A DNA stretch of 64,000 nucleotides from Bacteroidaceae bacterium (lineage in GTDB: Bacteria; Bacteroidota; Bacteroidia; Bacteroidales; Bacteroidaceae): NCBI GenBank assembly GCA_017427065.1, contig JAFRTL010000010.1, positions 1-64,000 of the forward strand, in the 5' to 3' direction. The notes below the pieces were generated by a model. That model was not told the origin of the DNA, did not search any database, and saw only the letters and a program-made list of their open reading frames with translations. The position numbers and the translations under genes were made by a program. This document shows, in pieces, positions 26,447 to 36,103 of this stretch (its first letter is position 1; each line of letters opens with the position of its first letter).

Positions 26447-27451
26447 TTACTGAGCCAACTTATTGTCAGAACCCAGCACGTCAGTGATCTTATGCTTGTA
26501 CAATTCAACCATCAAGTCGCGAGCAGGACCGCAGTACTTACGTGGGTCGAACTCACCTGGCTTCTCAGCAAATACCTTGCGAACAGCAGCAGTAAATGCC
26601 AAACGAGAGTCAGAGTCGATGTTGATCTTGCAAACAGCGCTGGCAGCAGCCTTACGCAACTGCTCCTCTGGAATACCTACTGCATCAGGCAACTTGCCAC
26701 CGTTGGCGTTGATGATGTCCACATACTCCTGAGGAACTGAAGAAGAACCATGCAGTACGATTGGGAAACCAGGAAGCTGCTCCATGATAGCATCGAGAAC
26801 GTCGAATGCCAATGGAGGAGGAACCAGACGACCAGTCTTAGGATCGCGTGTGCACTGCTCTGGCTTGAACTTGTATGCACCATGAGATGTACCGATTGAG
26901 ATAGCCAAGCTATCTACACCAGTCTTAGAAGTGAAGTCGATCACTTCCTCAGGCTTTGTATAGTGAGACTCCTCAGCCTGAACCTCATCCTCTACACCAG
27001 CGAGAACGCCAAGTTCACCCTCTACAGTCACGTCATATTTGTGAGCATACTCTACAACCTTAGCAGTCAGCTCAATATTCTTCTCGTATGGAAGTGAAGA
27101 ACCGTCGATCATAACAGAAGAGAAACCGAAGTCTACGCAACTCTTGCACAGCTCGAAGCTATCACCATGATCCAGGTGCAGAACGATTTCAGGATGCTCG
27201 CAACCGAGTTCCTTAGCATACTCTACAGCACCCTGAGCCATGTAACGCAACAAAGTCTGGTTTGCATAGTTACGAGCGCCCTTAGATACCTGCAGGATAA
27301 CCGGAGAACGCAGCTCTGAAGAAGCCTTGATAATAGCCTGCAACTGCTCCATGTTATTGAAGTTGAATGCAGGGATTGCATAACCGCCATTGATAGCTCT
27401 GGCAAACATATCACGAGTGTTTACCAAGCCTAAATCTTTGAAATTTACCAT
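26447..27451 (-). CDS. fbaA: Class II fructose-bisphosphate aldolase
   Basis: A 334-residue zinc aldolase of glycolysis and gluconeogenesis. Visible motifs are VPAF-like YAIPAFNFNNMEQ, the zinc ligand block HLDHGDSFE, GEVEGELGVLAG-like VEGELGVLAGVED, and VLHGSSSVPQ. Normal length. A -7 box TAAATTTG (27500-27493) lies about 40 bases upstream on the minus strand. Confidence 0.95.
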   Translation of the reverse strand: MVNFKDLGLVNTRDMFARAINGGYAIPAFNFNNMEQLQAIIKASSELRSPVILQVSKGARNYANQTLLRYMAQGAVEYAKELGCEHPEIVLHLDHGDSFELCKSCVDFGFSSVMIDGSSLPYEKNIELTAKVVEYAHKYDVTVEGELGVLAGVEDEVQAEESHYTKPEEVIDFTSKTGVDSLAISIGTSHGAYKFKPEQCTRDPKTGRLVPPPLAFDVLDAIMEQLPGFPIVLHGSSSVPQEYVDIINANGGKLPDAVGIPEEQLRKAAASAVCKINIDSDSRLAFTAAVRKVFAEKPGEFDPRKYCGPARDLMVELYKHKITDVLGSDNKLAQ

Positions 27452-27670
27452 TTTGTTTAATTATTTAGTGTATATTCAACAATATTCCGTAGCAAATTTA
27501 ATCATAATTGCTGAATTATCACATACTTGAAGAAGAAAATATTAAGAAAAAAGGCAAAAGTTTTTTCTGTTTCAGATAAAAGCATTATCTTTGCGCTCTG
27601 AAAATAAAGACCATTACACATTTTTACCAAATATATAACTGATTAATAAATAAAAAAACATACTATTGAT

Positions 27671-27922
27671 ATGAAGAAAGACATTCATCCAAGCAATTAT
27701 CGCCCAGTAGTATTCAAGGATATGTCCAATGGTGACATGTTCCTGTCACGTTCTACTTGCAAGACTTCAGAGACAGTTGAGTTCGAGGGCGAAACTTATC
27801 CAGTATTCAAGCTGGAAATTTCTAGTACCTCTCACCCATTCTACACAGGTAAGTCTAAGTTGGTTGACACCGCTGGTCGTGTAGATAAGTTCATGAGCCG
27901 CTACGGAAAGTATAAGAAGTAA
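27671..27922 (+). CDS. rpmE2: Ribosomal protein L31 type B
   Basis: An 83-residue L31 of the zinc-free type: it lacks the CxxC zinc motif and has the type B pattern [13 protein letters not shown], followed by the conserved [21 protein letters not shown] region. A TATCTTTG -7 box (27586-27593) lies upstream, giving a leader of about 75 bases. A terminator follows directly. Confidence 0.95.
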   Translation: MKKDIHPSNYRPVVFKDMSNGDMFLSRSTCKTSETVEFEGETYPVFKLEISSTSHPFYTGKSKLVDTAGRVDKFMSRYGKYKK

Positions 27923-27940
27923 TCGTGTACGATAAGAGAC

Positions 27941-27976
27941 AAAAAGGGGATATGCCACTGCATATCCCCTTTTTTA
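27941..27976 (+). terminator. rpmE2 terminator
   Basis: AAAAAGGGGATATGC pairs with GCATATCCCCTTTTT around a 4-base loop. Confidence 0.85.
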
Positions 27977-28001
27977 TTATCCTAATATAAGACTCTTTAT
28001 T

Positions 28002-29426
28002 TTATGAAAGACGTTTCAGCAATTCAATAAGCACACGCCAGATATCCTCAATGGTAGAAAGCTCCACACGCTCACTAGTAGAGTGCGGTTCCACGATACG
28101 CGGACCGATGCTGGCTATCTGAATGCCAGGATAGTGCTCCACGAAGAAGCCTGCCTCTAGCACGAAGTGCATAGCCACCATGCGAGGACGCCATCCTAGC
28201 ACGTCAAAGAAGGTGTCGGAAGTCAGTTGCAGAAATGCTGACTGCTGATTCTCTTGCCAAGCGGGAGCAGACATTACTGTCTCACTCTTAGCACCACAAC
28301 TTTCAAAGACGTTGGCAATGTTACGACTTAATGCCTCCATATCCCTATCAATGAAACTCCGGGTATGGGTTGATACGAAGATACACTCCCCTTCAGTCAG
28401 GACGCGCCCAACGTTGTTAGAAGTCTCCACTGTATCCTTCATCGAGTCGCTCATCTTTACCACGCCTTGCGGAATCTGTTCCAAACAAGTCATCAAGGCA
28501 TCAATAGCCTCTGAATTAATAACCATCTTCTGTGAATCACACCTAACAATGGTGCAATGCATACCAGGGTCACTATCTGAATACTTCTCATACAGCCATT
28601 TGTTAATCTCTTCTTCCTGCTGTTTCATGTATTCCGAAAGATCCTTTGAGGTGCATATGATGATTTCGGCAGAAGAGGCGATGGAGGCATTAGCTTCACC
28701 CGTATTGATTGAAGCCACAGCGAAGCTGCATTCACGACGGATAGCAGCTAAAGCAGTCCATGTAGCCTTGACGGCACTACAGCGTCCTTTGTTGATATCT
28801 ACTCCCGAGTGACCACCTAATCCTCCCTCAAATCGGATGCGGTACCAGCAACCATCGGGGGCAGGTTTGTGCTTCAAGGGGATACGATGAAACTGCAAGC
28901 AGGCTCCAGCTGCTCCAGTAGTGATAGTGTCATAGTCCTCAGAGTCAAGGTTGATAACCTTTCGACCTCCCAGAAAGTCCTTTCTCAACCCTGAGGCTCC
29001 CGACATGCCATCCTCCTCGTTGGTAGTGGTAATCACCTCCAATGGGCCATGCACAATATCATTGCTTTCCAATACGGCAAGAGCCATCGAAAGACCAATG
29101 CCATTGTCAGCACCCAAAGAAGTTCCACGAGCTTTCATCCATCCATTCTCTACGTAGGCATCGATAGGTGTATTGAGAGGATCACTCATACCCACACAAA
29201 CCATGTCCATGTGGTTCAGCAGAACGATGGGTTCTGCCTTCTCATGACCAGGGGAAGCAGGCTTGCTAATAACCACACAATTCTCTGCATCGCGTTTGTA
29301 AGATAGATGCAAACGCTCAGCAAACTTACACAGATAGTCAGCCACACGCTCTTCGTGGTGAGACGGGCGGGGAATCTGATTCAGTTCCTTGAATATCTGG
29401 AACACACGTTCAGTAGTAGTTATCAT
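28002..29426 (-). CDS. pepD: Aminoacyl-histidine dipeptidase (PepD)
   Basis: A 474-residue M20 metallopeptidase of the cytosolic PepD type that cleaves Xaa-His and other dipeptides. Metal ligands lie in LLNHMDMVC, GADNGIG and TTNEEDGMSGA. A lid domain with GGLGGHSGVDINKGR follows. The C-terminal HSTSERVEL motif completes the active site. It lies 42 bases past the GMP-synthase subunit gene on the same strand, so the two may be cotranscribed. Confidence 0.93.
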   Translation of the reverse strand: MITTTERVFQIFKELNQIPRPSHHEERVADYLCKFAERLHLSYKRDAENCVVISKPASPGHEKAEPIVLLNHMDMVCVGMSDPLNTPIDAYVENGWMKARGTSLGADNGIGLSMALAVLESNDIVHGPLEVITTTNEEDGMSGASGLRKDFLGGRKVINLDSEDYDTITTGAAGACLQFHRIPLKHKPAPDGCWYRIRFEGGLGGHSGVDINKGRCSAVKATWTALAAIRRECSFAVASINTGEANASIASSAEIIICTSKDLSEYMKQQEEEINKWLYEKYSDSDPGMHCTIVRCDSQKMVINSEAIDALMTCLEQIPQGVVKMSDSMKDTVETSNNVGRVLTEGECIFVSTHTRSFIDRDMEALSRNIANVFESCGAKSETVMSAPAWQENQQSAFLQLTSDTFFDVLGWRPRMVAMHFVLEAGFFVEHYPGIQIASIGPRIVEPHSTSERVELSTIEDIWRVLIELLKRLS

Positions 29427-29468
29427 TTCTGATGCGCTTACTTACAAATTAAAGTAACTAATTATAGA

Positions 29469-30452
29469 TTACTCCCACTCGATAGTGCCTGTTGGTTTTG
29501 GAGTAAGGTCATACAGCACACGATTCACGCCAGGAACCTCTGTGATAATGCGCTGGGTGATATGATGCAACAGAGAGTAAGGAATCTCCTCAATGGTTGC
29601 AGTCATAGCGTCACGAGTATTGACGGCACGAATGATGACAGGCCAATCCCAACTGCGTTTGTTGTCCTTTACACCTGTTGACTTATAGTCTGGCACGATG
29701 GTGAAGTACTGCCAAACCTTGCCTTCCAGACCGTTCTTGGCAAACTCCTCTCGCAGGATAGCATCGCTCTCACGCAGAGCCTCCAGACGGTCGCGCGTAA
29801 TGGCACCTGTGCAGCGCACACCCAGACCAGGACCTGGGAACGGCTGGCGGAACACCATGTTATCCGGCAATCCTAATTCTTTACCTACGACACGTACTTC
29901 ATCCTTGAAGAGCAACTTAATAGGCTCAACGAGTTCAAATTGTAAGTCTTCTGGCAAGCCACCTACGTTGTGGTGAGACTTTACAGGACCAGACTCCACG
30001 ATATCGGGGTAGATGGTTCCTTGTGCCAAGAAACTAATACCTTCCAACTTACGGGCTTCCTCCTCGAATACACGAATAAACTCTGCACCTATGATTTTTC
30101 GCTTTTGCTCAGGATCGGCCACACCAGCCAACTTATCGAGGAAACGATCTGTAGCATCGACATACACCAAATTGGCATTCAGCTCATCGCGGAATACGCG
30201 TACCACCTGCTCAGGCTCACCCTTACGCAGGAGGCCATGATTTACATGGACTGACACTAACTGTTTGCCAACAGCCTTAATAAGTAAAGCTGCTACCACG
30301 GAGGAATCAACACCGCCTGAGAGAGCCAGCAAAACTTTCTTTTCACCAATCTGAGCACGCAGCTCTTTAATCTGTTCTTCAATGAATTTCTGGGCCAAGG
30401 CAGGAGTTGTAATGCGCTCCATATCAGCCGGTCGTACGTTACCTGTTGTCAT
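29469..30452 (-). CDS. guaA: GMP synthase, stand-alone ATP-pyrophosphatase subunit
   Basis: A 327-residue protein with the ATP-PPase motif LALSGGVDSSVV and the full GMP synthase C-terminal dimerisation domain ending LTPKPTGTIEWE. The N-terminal glutamine amidotransferase domain of the usual 510-residue bacterial enzyme is missing, as in the two-subunit archaeal type. The start at 30452 is chosen because an upstream ATG lies inside the -7 box TATTTTTG (30502-30495). It could use free ammonia or a separate glutaminase subunit. Confidence 0.85.
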   Translation of the reverse strand: MTTGNVRPADMERITTPALAQKFIEEQIKELRAQIGEKKVLLALSGGVDSSVVAALLIKAVGKQLVSVHVNHGLLRKGEPEQVVRVFRDELNANLVYVDATDRFLDKLAGVADPEQKRKIIGAEFIRVFEEEARKLEGISFLAQGTIYPDIVESGPVKSHHNVGGLPEDLQFELVEPIKLLFKDEVRVVGKELGLPDNMVFRQPFPGPGLGVRCTGAITRDRLEALRESDAILREEFAKNGLEGKVWQYFTIVPDYKSTGVKDNKRSWDWPVIIRAVNTRDAMTATIEEIPYSLLHHITQRIITEVPGVNRVLYDLTPKPTGTIEWE

Positions 30453-30613
30453 ATTCTGTAATATTAATTGGTTTTTATTCTTATTTTTAAGCAACAAAAA
30501 TACGAATTTTTCTCTTCATTAGCATTTAATTAAGTGCTATTTTTTTATCAATAGTATTACTATTTCCATTTTATTTGTATTTTTGCATGTAGAACAAAAT
30601 AAATAGCATACTT

Positions 30614-31411
30614 ATGAAAAAACACATTTTATCTTTATTAATCGCAGCCTTGCTTCTAACTAGTTGCGGTTCAGTACCTATCACAGGCAGAAGACAGTTA
30701 CAACTAGTTTCTGACTCTGAGGTACTTTCAAGCAGTCTGACTCAATATGCCAGCTATATGAAGAGCGCCACCAAGTCAACCAATGTCACCCAATCGGCCA
30801 TGGTGACCCGCGTAGGACGTAAGATTGCTGATGCTACGGAGGCATACCTAAAAGCCAACGGACTGGCAGATGAAGTAAAGAACTTCAGTTGGGAGTTCAA
30901 CTTGGTAAAGGATAACCAGTTGAACGCGTTCTGTATGCCTGGCGGAAAGATTGTGGTTTACGAGGGTATTATGAAGCTGATGTCAAGCGACGATGAGTTG
31001 GCAGTGGTTTTAGGTCATGAAGTGGCGCATGCTGTAGCCAAGCATAGCAACGAGCGTATGAGCCAGCAGATATTGGCAGAATACGGCTATGCAGTACTGG
31101 GCGGAGCCCTCTCTGGTCAAAGCGCAGCCGTACAGTCAGTAGCTAGTCAGGTATATGGCTTGGGGGCTCAGTATGGCATGACGCTTCCTTTCTCCCGCAA
31201 ACATGAATCAGAGGCCGACTATATGGGGTTGATTCTGATGACCATTGCAGGCTACAATCCAGACGTAGCTGTGACCTTCTGGCAAAAGATGTCGTCAGGC
31301 AGCACACAGGCACCCCCTGAGTTTATGAGCACACATCCTAGCGATGCCCGCCGTATTGCTGACATTCAGAAGAATCTTCCAAGTGTAAAGCAGCAGTATC
31401 AAAAGAAATAA
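30614..31411 (+). CDS. M48-family metalloprotease lipoprotein (LoiP/YggG-like)
   Basis: A 265-residue envelope protease. The lipobox LLTSC gives Cys18. The zinc motif HEVAH is at residues 135-139, with the third ligand Glu in HESEADYMG. Relatives degrade misfolded outer-membrane proteins. It has its own -7 box TATTTTTG (30578-30585) and may be cotranscribed with the two small genes that follow. Confidence 0.9.
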   Translation: MKKHILSLLIAALLLTSCGSVPITGRRQLQLVSDSEVLSSSLTQYASYMKSATKSTNVTQSAMVTRVGRKIADATEAYLKANGLADEVKNFSWEFNLVKDNQLNAFCMPGGKIVVYEGIMKLMSSDDELAVVLGHEVAHAVAKHSNERMSQQILAEYGYAVLGGALSGQSAAVQSVASQVYGLGAQYGMTLPFSRKHESEADYMGLILMTIAGYNPDVAVTFWQKMSSGSTQAPPEFMSTHPSDARRIADIQKNLPSVKQQYQKK

Positions 31412-31426
31412 TTAAATCATAAGGTT

Positions 31427-31609
31427 ATGGCTGACAATTATTTAGAAGAGAAGTTTGAAGCTTACGAAGCCAAGAAAGCAGCTTGGCAGAAAAAGCGTAA
31501 AGTGGCGGGCAAGAAAGCCAGCCCTGTGCGTGGCGAGAGTACTTTGGAAGCCGACACAAAGGACGTGCGTTATGATGTGGCCGATAATGAAGACCCAGCG
31601 CGCGACTGA
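31427..31609 (+). CDS. Small lysine-rich hypothetical protein
   Basis: A 60-residue, very polar protein. The N-terminal half is a charged helix (YLEEKFEAYEAKKAAWQKKR); the C-terminal half is acidic. The stop shares one base with the next start, which argues for real, coupled translation. I do not recognise it. Such short helices often precede the pseudouridine-synthase-like gene in related genomes (from memory, unverified). Confidence 0.6.
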   Translation: MADNYLEEKFEAYEAKKAAWQKKRKVAGKKASPVRGESTLEADTKDVRYDVADNEDPARD

Positions 31610-32325
31610 TGAGTGAACCTACGTTCCTACATACTTTTGCTACAAATGTAACGGGCATTGAACTTCCAGAGAAGTTCACAAACCCTTTCAGTTATGAGCC
31701 TCATGCACTGTGCCAAATCGCAGCGCATGAGGTTCAAAGGTATATTGACAGTCACCCGTTGTGGTGCGAAGAATTGAAGGCGGGCAAGATGTTTGGTGTG
31801 CTGGTAGTACAAACAATCCGTGGACTACGTTATCTTGCAGCTTATTCCGGTTTGTTGCAAGGGCGTAACGACCTACCCTACTTTGTGCCTGCCGTCTATG
31901 ATCTACTGAATCCTAAGGGGCACTTCAAGATAGAAGAGGCAGCCATCACCGAGATAAACCATACCATAGATAAGGTGGAAGCAGAGACCAGCCAACGGGC
32001 TACAAACTTGAGACACGAACGAAAAGTTCGATCACAAGCCCTGCAGGAATGGGTGTTCCACCAGTTCGTGATGTACAACAAAAAAGGGGAGGCCAAAGAC
32101 CTCACCCAGATATTCATGGAAGCACAACATAAGGCACCACCATCTGGTGCTGGCGAATGTGCTGCGCCTAAATTGCTACAACAGGCATTCTTGCACCATT
32201 GGACTCCCATTGCAATGGCCGAATTTTGGTGGGGTGGCGATAGTGCCGAACGAAAGCGTGGGCACTACTATCCTGCCTGTGAGGAAAAATGCAGACCTAT
32301 CCTCAATTATATGTTAGCGAATTAG
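31609..32325 (+). CDS. Stand-alone N-terminal module of the long Bacteroidota RluA-family pseudouridine synthase
   Basis: A 238-residue protein. It resembles the accessory N-terminal region of the roughly 550-residue RluA-type proteins of Bacteroidota: the blocks GLRYLAAYSGLLQGRNDLPY, FVPAVYDLLNP, GAGECAAPKLLQ and HYYPACEEKC are shared (from memory of the family). The protein stops just where the catalytic RluA domain would begin, and no such domain follows in the next 600 bases. The paired cysteines suggest a metal or structural site. Either a domain-loss product or a genuine single-domain version. Confidence 0.6.
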   Translation: MSEPTFLHTFATNVTGIELPEKFTNPFSYEPHALCQIAAHEVQRYIDSHPLWCEELKAGKMFGVLVVQTIRGLRYLAAYSGLLQGRNDLPYFVPAVYDLLNPKGHFKIEEAAITEINHTIDKVEAETSQRATNLRHERKVRSQALQEWVFHQFVMYNKKGEAKDLTQIFMEAQHKAPPSGAGECAAPKLLQQAFLHHWTPIAMAEFWWGGDSAERKRGHYYPACEEKCRPILNYMLAN

Positions 32326-32343
32326 AATATCGGTACTAAAACG

Positions 32344-32811
32344 CTAATTATTAAAATAATACAGGAATGTAGCTAAGCCTTCAAGTGCTTTTTTCTTTTC
32401 CCCAAGGATATCAATCACAAACTTGATTTCTGCCTTAGCTATACCACGCAGATTAGTGAGTGACTGGAGATCAGCAGTCATACGGATGCTTTGTCCAGAA
32501 AGTACAGCCTGTCCAAACTTCATCTTATCCATACCATAGTTTACCATCATTTTCAGGTTATTCACCTCAATGATCTGGTCCCACAAGTGGGGCAGCATTG
32601 AAAGCGTCAGATAACCATGAACGATAGTGGTGTGGAAAGGACTCTCCACCTTAGCACGTTCTGGATCTATATGAATCCACTGGTGATCCAGTGTGGCATC
32701 AGCAAACATGTTAATACGCTCCTGTGAAATCTCCACATACTCTGACACGCCTATCTGCTTGCCAACCAACTGCTCAAACTCTTCAATATTATTGATTACT
32801 ACTTTACTCAT
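32344..32811 (-). CDS. MaoC-like hotdog dehydratase
   Basis: A 155-residue hotdog-fold protein. The hydratase motif FADATLDHQWIHIDPE (about residues 37-52) carries the catalytic Asp and His, and VHGYLTLSMLPHLW follows. Relatives act as (R)-specific enoyl-CoA hydratases. The substrate here is unknown. Single gene, with a TACTTTTG -7 box (32855-32848) upstream on the minus strand. Confidence 0.88.
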   Translation of the reverse strand: MSKVVINNIEEFEQLVGKQIGVSEYVEISQERINMFADATLDHQWIHIDPERAKVESPFHTTIVHGYLTLSMLPHLWDQIIEVNNLKMMVNYGMDKMKFGQAVLSGQSIRMTADLQSLTNLRGIAKAEIKFVIDILGEKKKALEGLATFLYYFNN

Positions 32812-32926
32812 CGTTCTTAAAAAATAAATAAGTCATTAATTTTTGAGCAAAAGTACATTTTTTATCGATAAGTTGATACAATTCCGCGTGTATTTTTGTA
32901 TTTTTACCACGTAAAAGAAAGTAGCG

Positions 32927-33562
32927 ATGAGCGAGAGCGACTATATACATGCCTTGATTGCTCAGGGAGAGCATCAGCAACAGGATTTTAAGTTCGAAAT
33001 CTCTGACATCTGCAAGATAGCCAAGACCCTCTCTGCCTTTGCCAATACGGATGGAGGCCGATTGCTTATTGGCGTGAAGGACAACGGCAAGATAGCTGGT
33101 GTGCGCTCAGAGGAAGAACAATACATGATAGAAGCCGCTGCTCAAGTCTATTGCAAGCCCCATGTGGAATGCGAGATGCAGAGTTACCTCATTGAAGGAC
33201 GCACAGTGTTGATAGCTACCATTGAGAAAAGTGATCACAGACCTGTCTGTGCGAAAACGGAAGATGGAAAGTATCTGGCATACGTTCGCGTAAAGGATGA
33301 GAACATCCAGGCCACTCCAGTGCATCTGAATGTTTGGAAACAGGGGGATAGACAGAATGGTGAATTGTTAGAATTCACGCCTAGAGAGCAACACTTGCTG
33401 GAACTGATGAAGCAAAATGACAAGCTATCGCTCAACCAGTATTGCAGACGGGCACATATCCCCTATCCTGCTGCTGTGAGGTTATTGGCTAAATTCATAC
33501 GCTATGGAATCGTAGAAACCGTCTTTGTAGATAGGCAGTTTCATTACAAGCTGAAAGAGTAA
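32927..33562 (+). CDS. AlbA_2 (Schlafen-like) domain protein
   Basis: A 211-residue protein. The AlbA_2 domain (about residues 10-125) shows QQQDFKFEISD, FANTDGGRLLIGVKDNGKI and VRVKDENIQA. The C-terminal part (about 145-211) looks like a winged helix, so it may be a DNA-binding regulator. No ligand or target is known. A TATTTTTG -7 box (32891-32898) lies about 30 bases upstream. Confidence 0.82.
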   Translation: MSESDYIHALIAQGEHQQQDFKFEISDICKIAKTLSAFANTDGGRLLIGVKDNGKIAGVRSEEEQYMIEAAAQVYCKPHVECEMQSYLIEGRTVLIATIEKSDHRPVCAKTEDGKYLAYVRVKDENIQATPVHLNVWKQGDRQNGELLEFTPREQHLLELMKQNDKLSLNQYCRRAHIPYPAAVRLLAKFIRYGIVETVFVDRQFHYKLKE

Positions 33563-33672
33563 TCCTTAGATTAATTGTAACAGCTTTTTAATACTGTAAA
33601 TTTCAGTATGAGATTTCAATCTTTTACTTTTGTTAGTTATTACTGCTATTAATTATAATATAAAATAGGTAT

Positions 33673-35400
33673 ATGGAAACAACAGGAATTATGATGCTTA
33701 TACTCAGGCTGCTCGGTTCATTGGCCTTGCTGATGTATGGTATGAAAACCATGAGTGATGCATTGCAAAAATTGGCAGGTCCCCAACTTCGTCATGTTTT
33801 GGGAGCCATGACTACCAACCGCTTTACTGGCATGCTCACGGGTATATTAGTCACAGCAGCGGTACAGTCATCTACAGCCACCACAGTGATGACCGTGTCT
33901 TTCGTCAGTGCAGGACTACTCACCTTGGCTCAAGCCATCAGCGTTATCATGGGTGCCAATATCGGAACTACCCTCACTGCGTGGATTATGTCAGCTGGCT
34001 TTTCATTCAACATCACAGATTTCGTTTGGCCTGCCTTTGTTATAGCCATTATCCTTATTTATAATAAAAAACGTCGCACCGTCGGAGATTTTCTTTATGG
34101 TGTGGCTTTCATGTTTTTAGGACTTGGAACTTTACGTCAAACGGGTATCGACATGCATTTGGGCGAACAACAGGCCGTGCTTGATTTCTTTGCCAGTTTC
34201 GACCCACATAGTTTCCTCACAACCCTTACATTCTTGATCATCGGTGGTATTCTCACCATGTGTGTGCAGTCAAGTGCTGCCGTGATGGCCATCACCATGA
34301 TACTTTGCTCTAGTGGTGTACTGCCTATATACCAAGGTATTGCACTCGTAATGGGTGAGAATATAGGAACCACTGTAACATCCAACATTGTGGCACTCTC
34401 CGCGGGCACGCAAGCGCGTAGAGCAGCATTAGCGCACATGTTCTTCAACGTATTTGGTGTATGCTGGATATTGTGTGTGTTCCAACCATTTGTGAATTTT
34501 GTCTGCTCATTGGTAGGTTTTGATGTGACCATGACCAAAGACGCTGTTAGCAGTGAGGTCTTCCTTGCCAATGCTGCCAAACTGAGTTTTGTGCTGGCAG
34601 CTTTCCATACCTGTTTCAACCTTATTAACACAGGCATTCTAATCTGGTTTATCCCACAGATTGAGAAGTTCGTTTGCTACATCATTAAGCCAAAGGCCAA
34701 TGTGGACGAAGAAGACACACGCCTGCTCTACATCAGTAGCGGTATCATGAAGACTCCTGAAATTTCCGTGCTTCAGGCACAGAAAGAAATCGCATTGTTC
34801 GCCGTCCGTATTCAGCGTATGTATAGCATGGTACGCGATTTGTTCCAGATGTCAGGAGTGGAGGCTAAAAACGATGATTTCATAAAACTCTATTCCCGTA
34901 TTGAAAAGTATGAAGATATCTCCGACAATATGGAGATTGAGATTGCCCGTTACTTAGAGCAAGTCAGCGATGCCCATCTGAGTGATGAGACCAAGGCTAA
35001 GATCCGTTCTATGATGCGTCAAATCAGTGAAATAGAAAGTATTGGCGATGCCTGTTACAATTTAGCACGCACCCTTCATCGCAAGCAAGAACAGAAGAAA
35101 GTGTTTACGGAAAAGCAAACTGCCGATTTGCTACAAATCATGCAACTGACAGATGATGCACTTACCCAGATGAACCATGTACTTCCAGGACGTCGTGAAG
35201 AACGCTCCATCACAAAGACTAACGAGTTAGAGTATCGATTGAACGAAATGCGTGACCATCTAAAAGCAGAAAACATCAACGCCATCAACGATCGTCAATA
35301 CGACTATGCAGTAGGTACCATGTTTACTGACCTCATCAATGAATGTGAGAAATTAGGTGACTATGTAGTAAACGTAGTTGAAGCCAGATTAGGTAAATAG
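33673..35400 (+). CDS. Na/Pi cotransporter family protein with PhoU-like tail
   Basis: A 575-residue membrane protein. Two inverted NptA repeats each carry the QSS signature (AAVQSSTATTVM and CVQSSAAVMAI). About 9 helices span residues 5-340. The cytosolic tail (about 360-575) is helical and PhoU-like. It probably imports phosphate with sodium. The response regulator starts 13 bases later, so this is likely one phosphate operon. A TACTTTTG -7 box is at 33625-33632. Confidence 0.9.
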   Translation: METTGIMMLILRLLGSLALLMYGMKTMSDALQKLAGPQLRHVLGAMTTNRFTGMLTGILVTAAVQSSTATTVMTVSFVSAGLLTLAQAISVIMGANIGTTLTAWIMSAGFSFNITDFVWPAFVIAIILIYNKKRRTVGDFLYGVAFMFLGLGTLRQTGIDMHLGEQQAVLDFFASFDPHSFLTTLTFLIIGGILTMCVQSSAAVMAITMILCSSGVLPIYQGIALVMGENIGTTVTSNIVALSAGTQARRAALAHMFFNVFGVCWILCVFQPFVNFVCSLVGFDVTMTKDAVSSEVFLANAAKLSFVLAAFHTCFNLINTGILIWFIPQIEKFVCYIIKPKANVDEEDTRLLYISSGIMKTPEISVLQAQKEIALFAVRIQRMYSMVRDLFQMSGVEAKNDDFIKLYSRIEKYEDISDNMEIEIARYLEQVSDAHLSDETKAKIRSMMRQISEIESIGDACYNLARTLHRKQEQKKVFTEKQTADLLQIMQLTDDALTQMNHVLPGRREERSITKTNELEYRLNEMRDHLKAENINAINDRQYDYAVGTMFTDLINECEKLGDYVVNVVEARLGK

Positions 35401-35413
35401 TTTTTTTCGCACT

Positions 35414-36103
35414 ATGGAGAAGGAAAAACGGATACTAGTGATAGATGATGAACAGGACCTTTGCGATATCCTGCATTTTAATCTGACAAAGGCGGGCTTT
35501 TCTTGCGAGGTAGCATTCTCAGCCGAGGAAGCACTCCAGAAAAACCCAGCGGCTTTCGACTTGCTGCTACTCGATGTGATGATGCCAGGCATGTCTGGTT
35601 TCGAACTGGCCATCAAACTGAAGGAAAACGAATACACCAAAAACATCCCCATTATTTTCCTCACTGCCAAGGACATGGAAAAAGACATGCTCTATGGCTT
35701 CACATTAGGTGCTGACGACTACGTGTCCAAACCTTTTTCTGTACGCGAGGTGGTAGCCAGGGTAAAGGCCGTATTGCATCGCACGGAAAATGCAACCAAT
35801 AACCAGCAAATTCTCTGCTATCGTGACCTGACTGTAGATCTGACCAGCAAGGTGGTGAAAATAAATGGAGAAACAATAGCTTTCACACGCACGGAATTCG
35901 ACCTGCTGTACATCCTGCTTAGTCACCCCATGAAGGTGTTCTCTCGCCAGCAGTTGATCGATGAAGTGTGGCCAAGCGACGTAGTCATTTCAAATCGTAC
36001 AGTGGATGTAAACATCACTCGCCTGCGTAAAAAAATAGGACCCTATGCCAACTGTATTGCGACACGACAGGGCTTTGGCTATTATTTCAGTCCTGACATA
36101 TGA
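35414..36103 (+). CDS. OmpR/PhoB-type response regulator
   Basis: A 229-residue two-domain regulator. The receiver has acidic residues in VIDDE, the phosphorylated Asp54 in LLLLDVMMPG and the conserved Lys in YVSKPFS. The Trans_reg_C winged helix (about residues 132-227) ends in ATRQGFGYYF. It overlaps the kinase gene by four bases, and the upstream phosphate transporter suggests a PhoB-like role. Confidence 0.93.
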   Translation: MEKEKRILVIDDEQDLCDILHFNLTKAGFSCEVAFSAEEALQKNPAAFDLLLLDVMMPGMSGFELAIKLKENEYTKNIPIIFLTAKDMEKDMLYGFTLGADDYVSKPFSVREVVARVKAVLHRTENATNNQQILCYRDLTVDLTSKVVKINGETIAFTRTEFDLLYILLSHPMKVFSRQQLIDEVWPSDVVISNRTVDVNITRLRKKIGPYANCIATRQGFGYYFSPDI

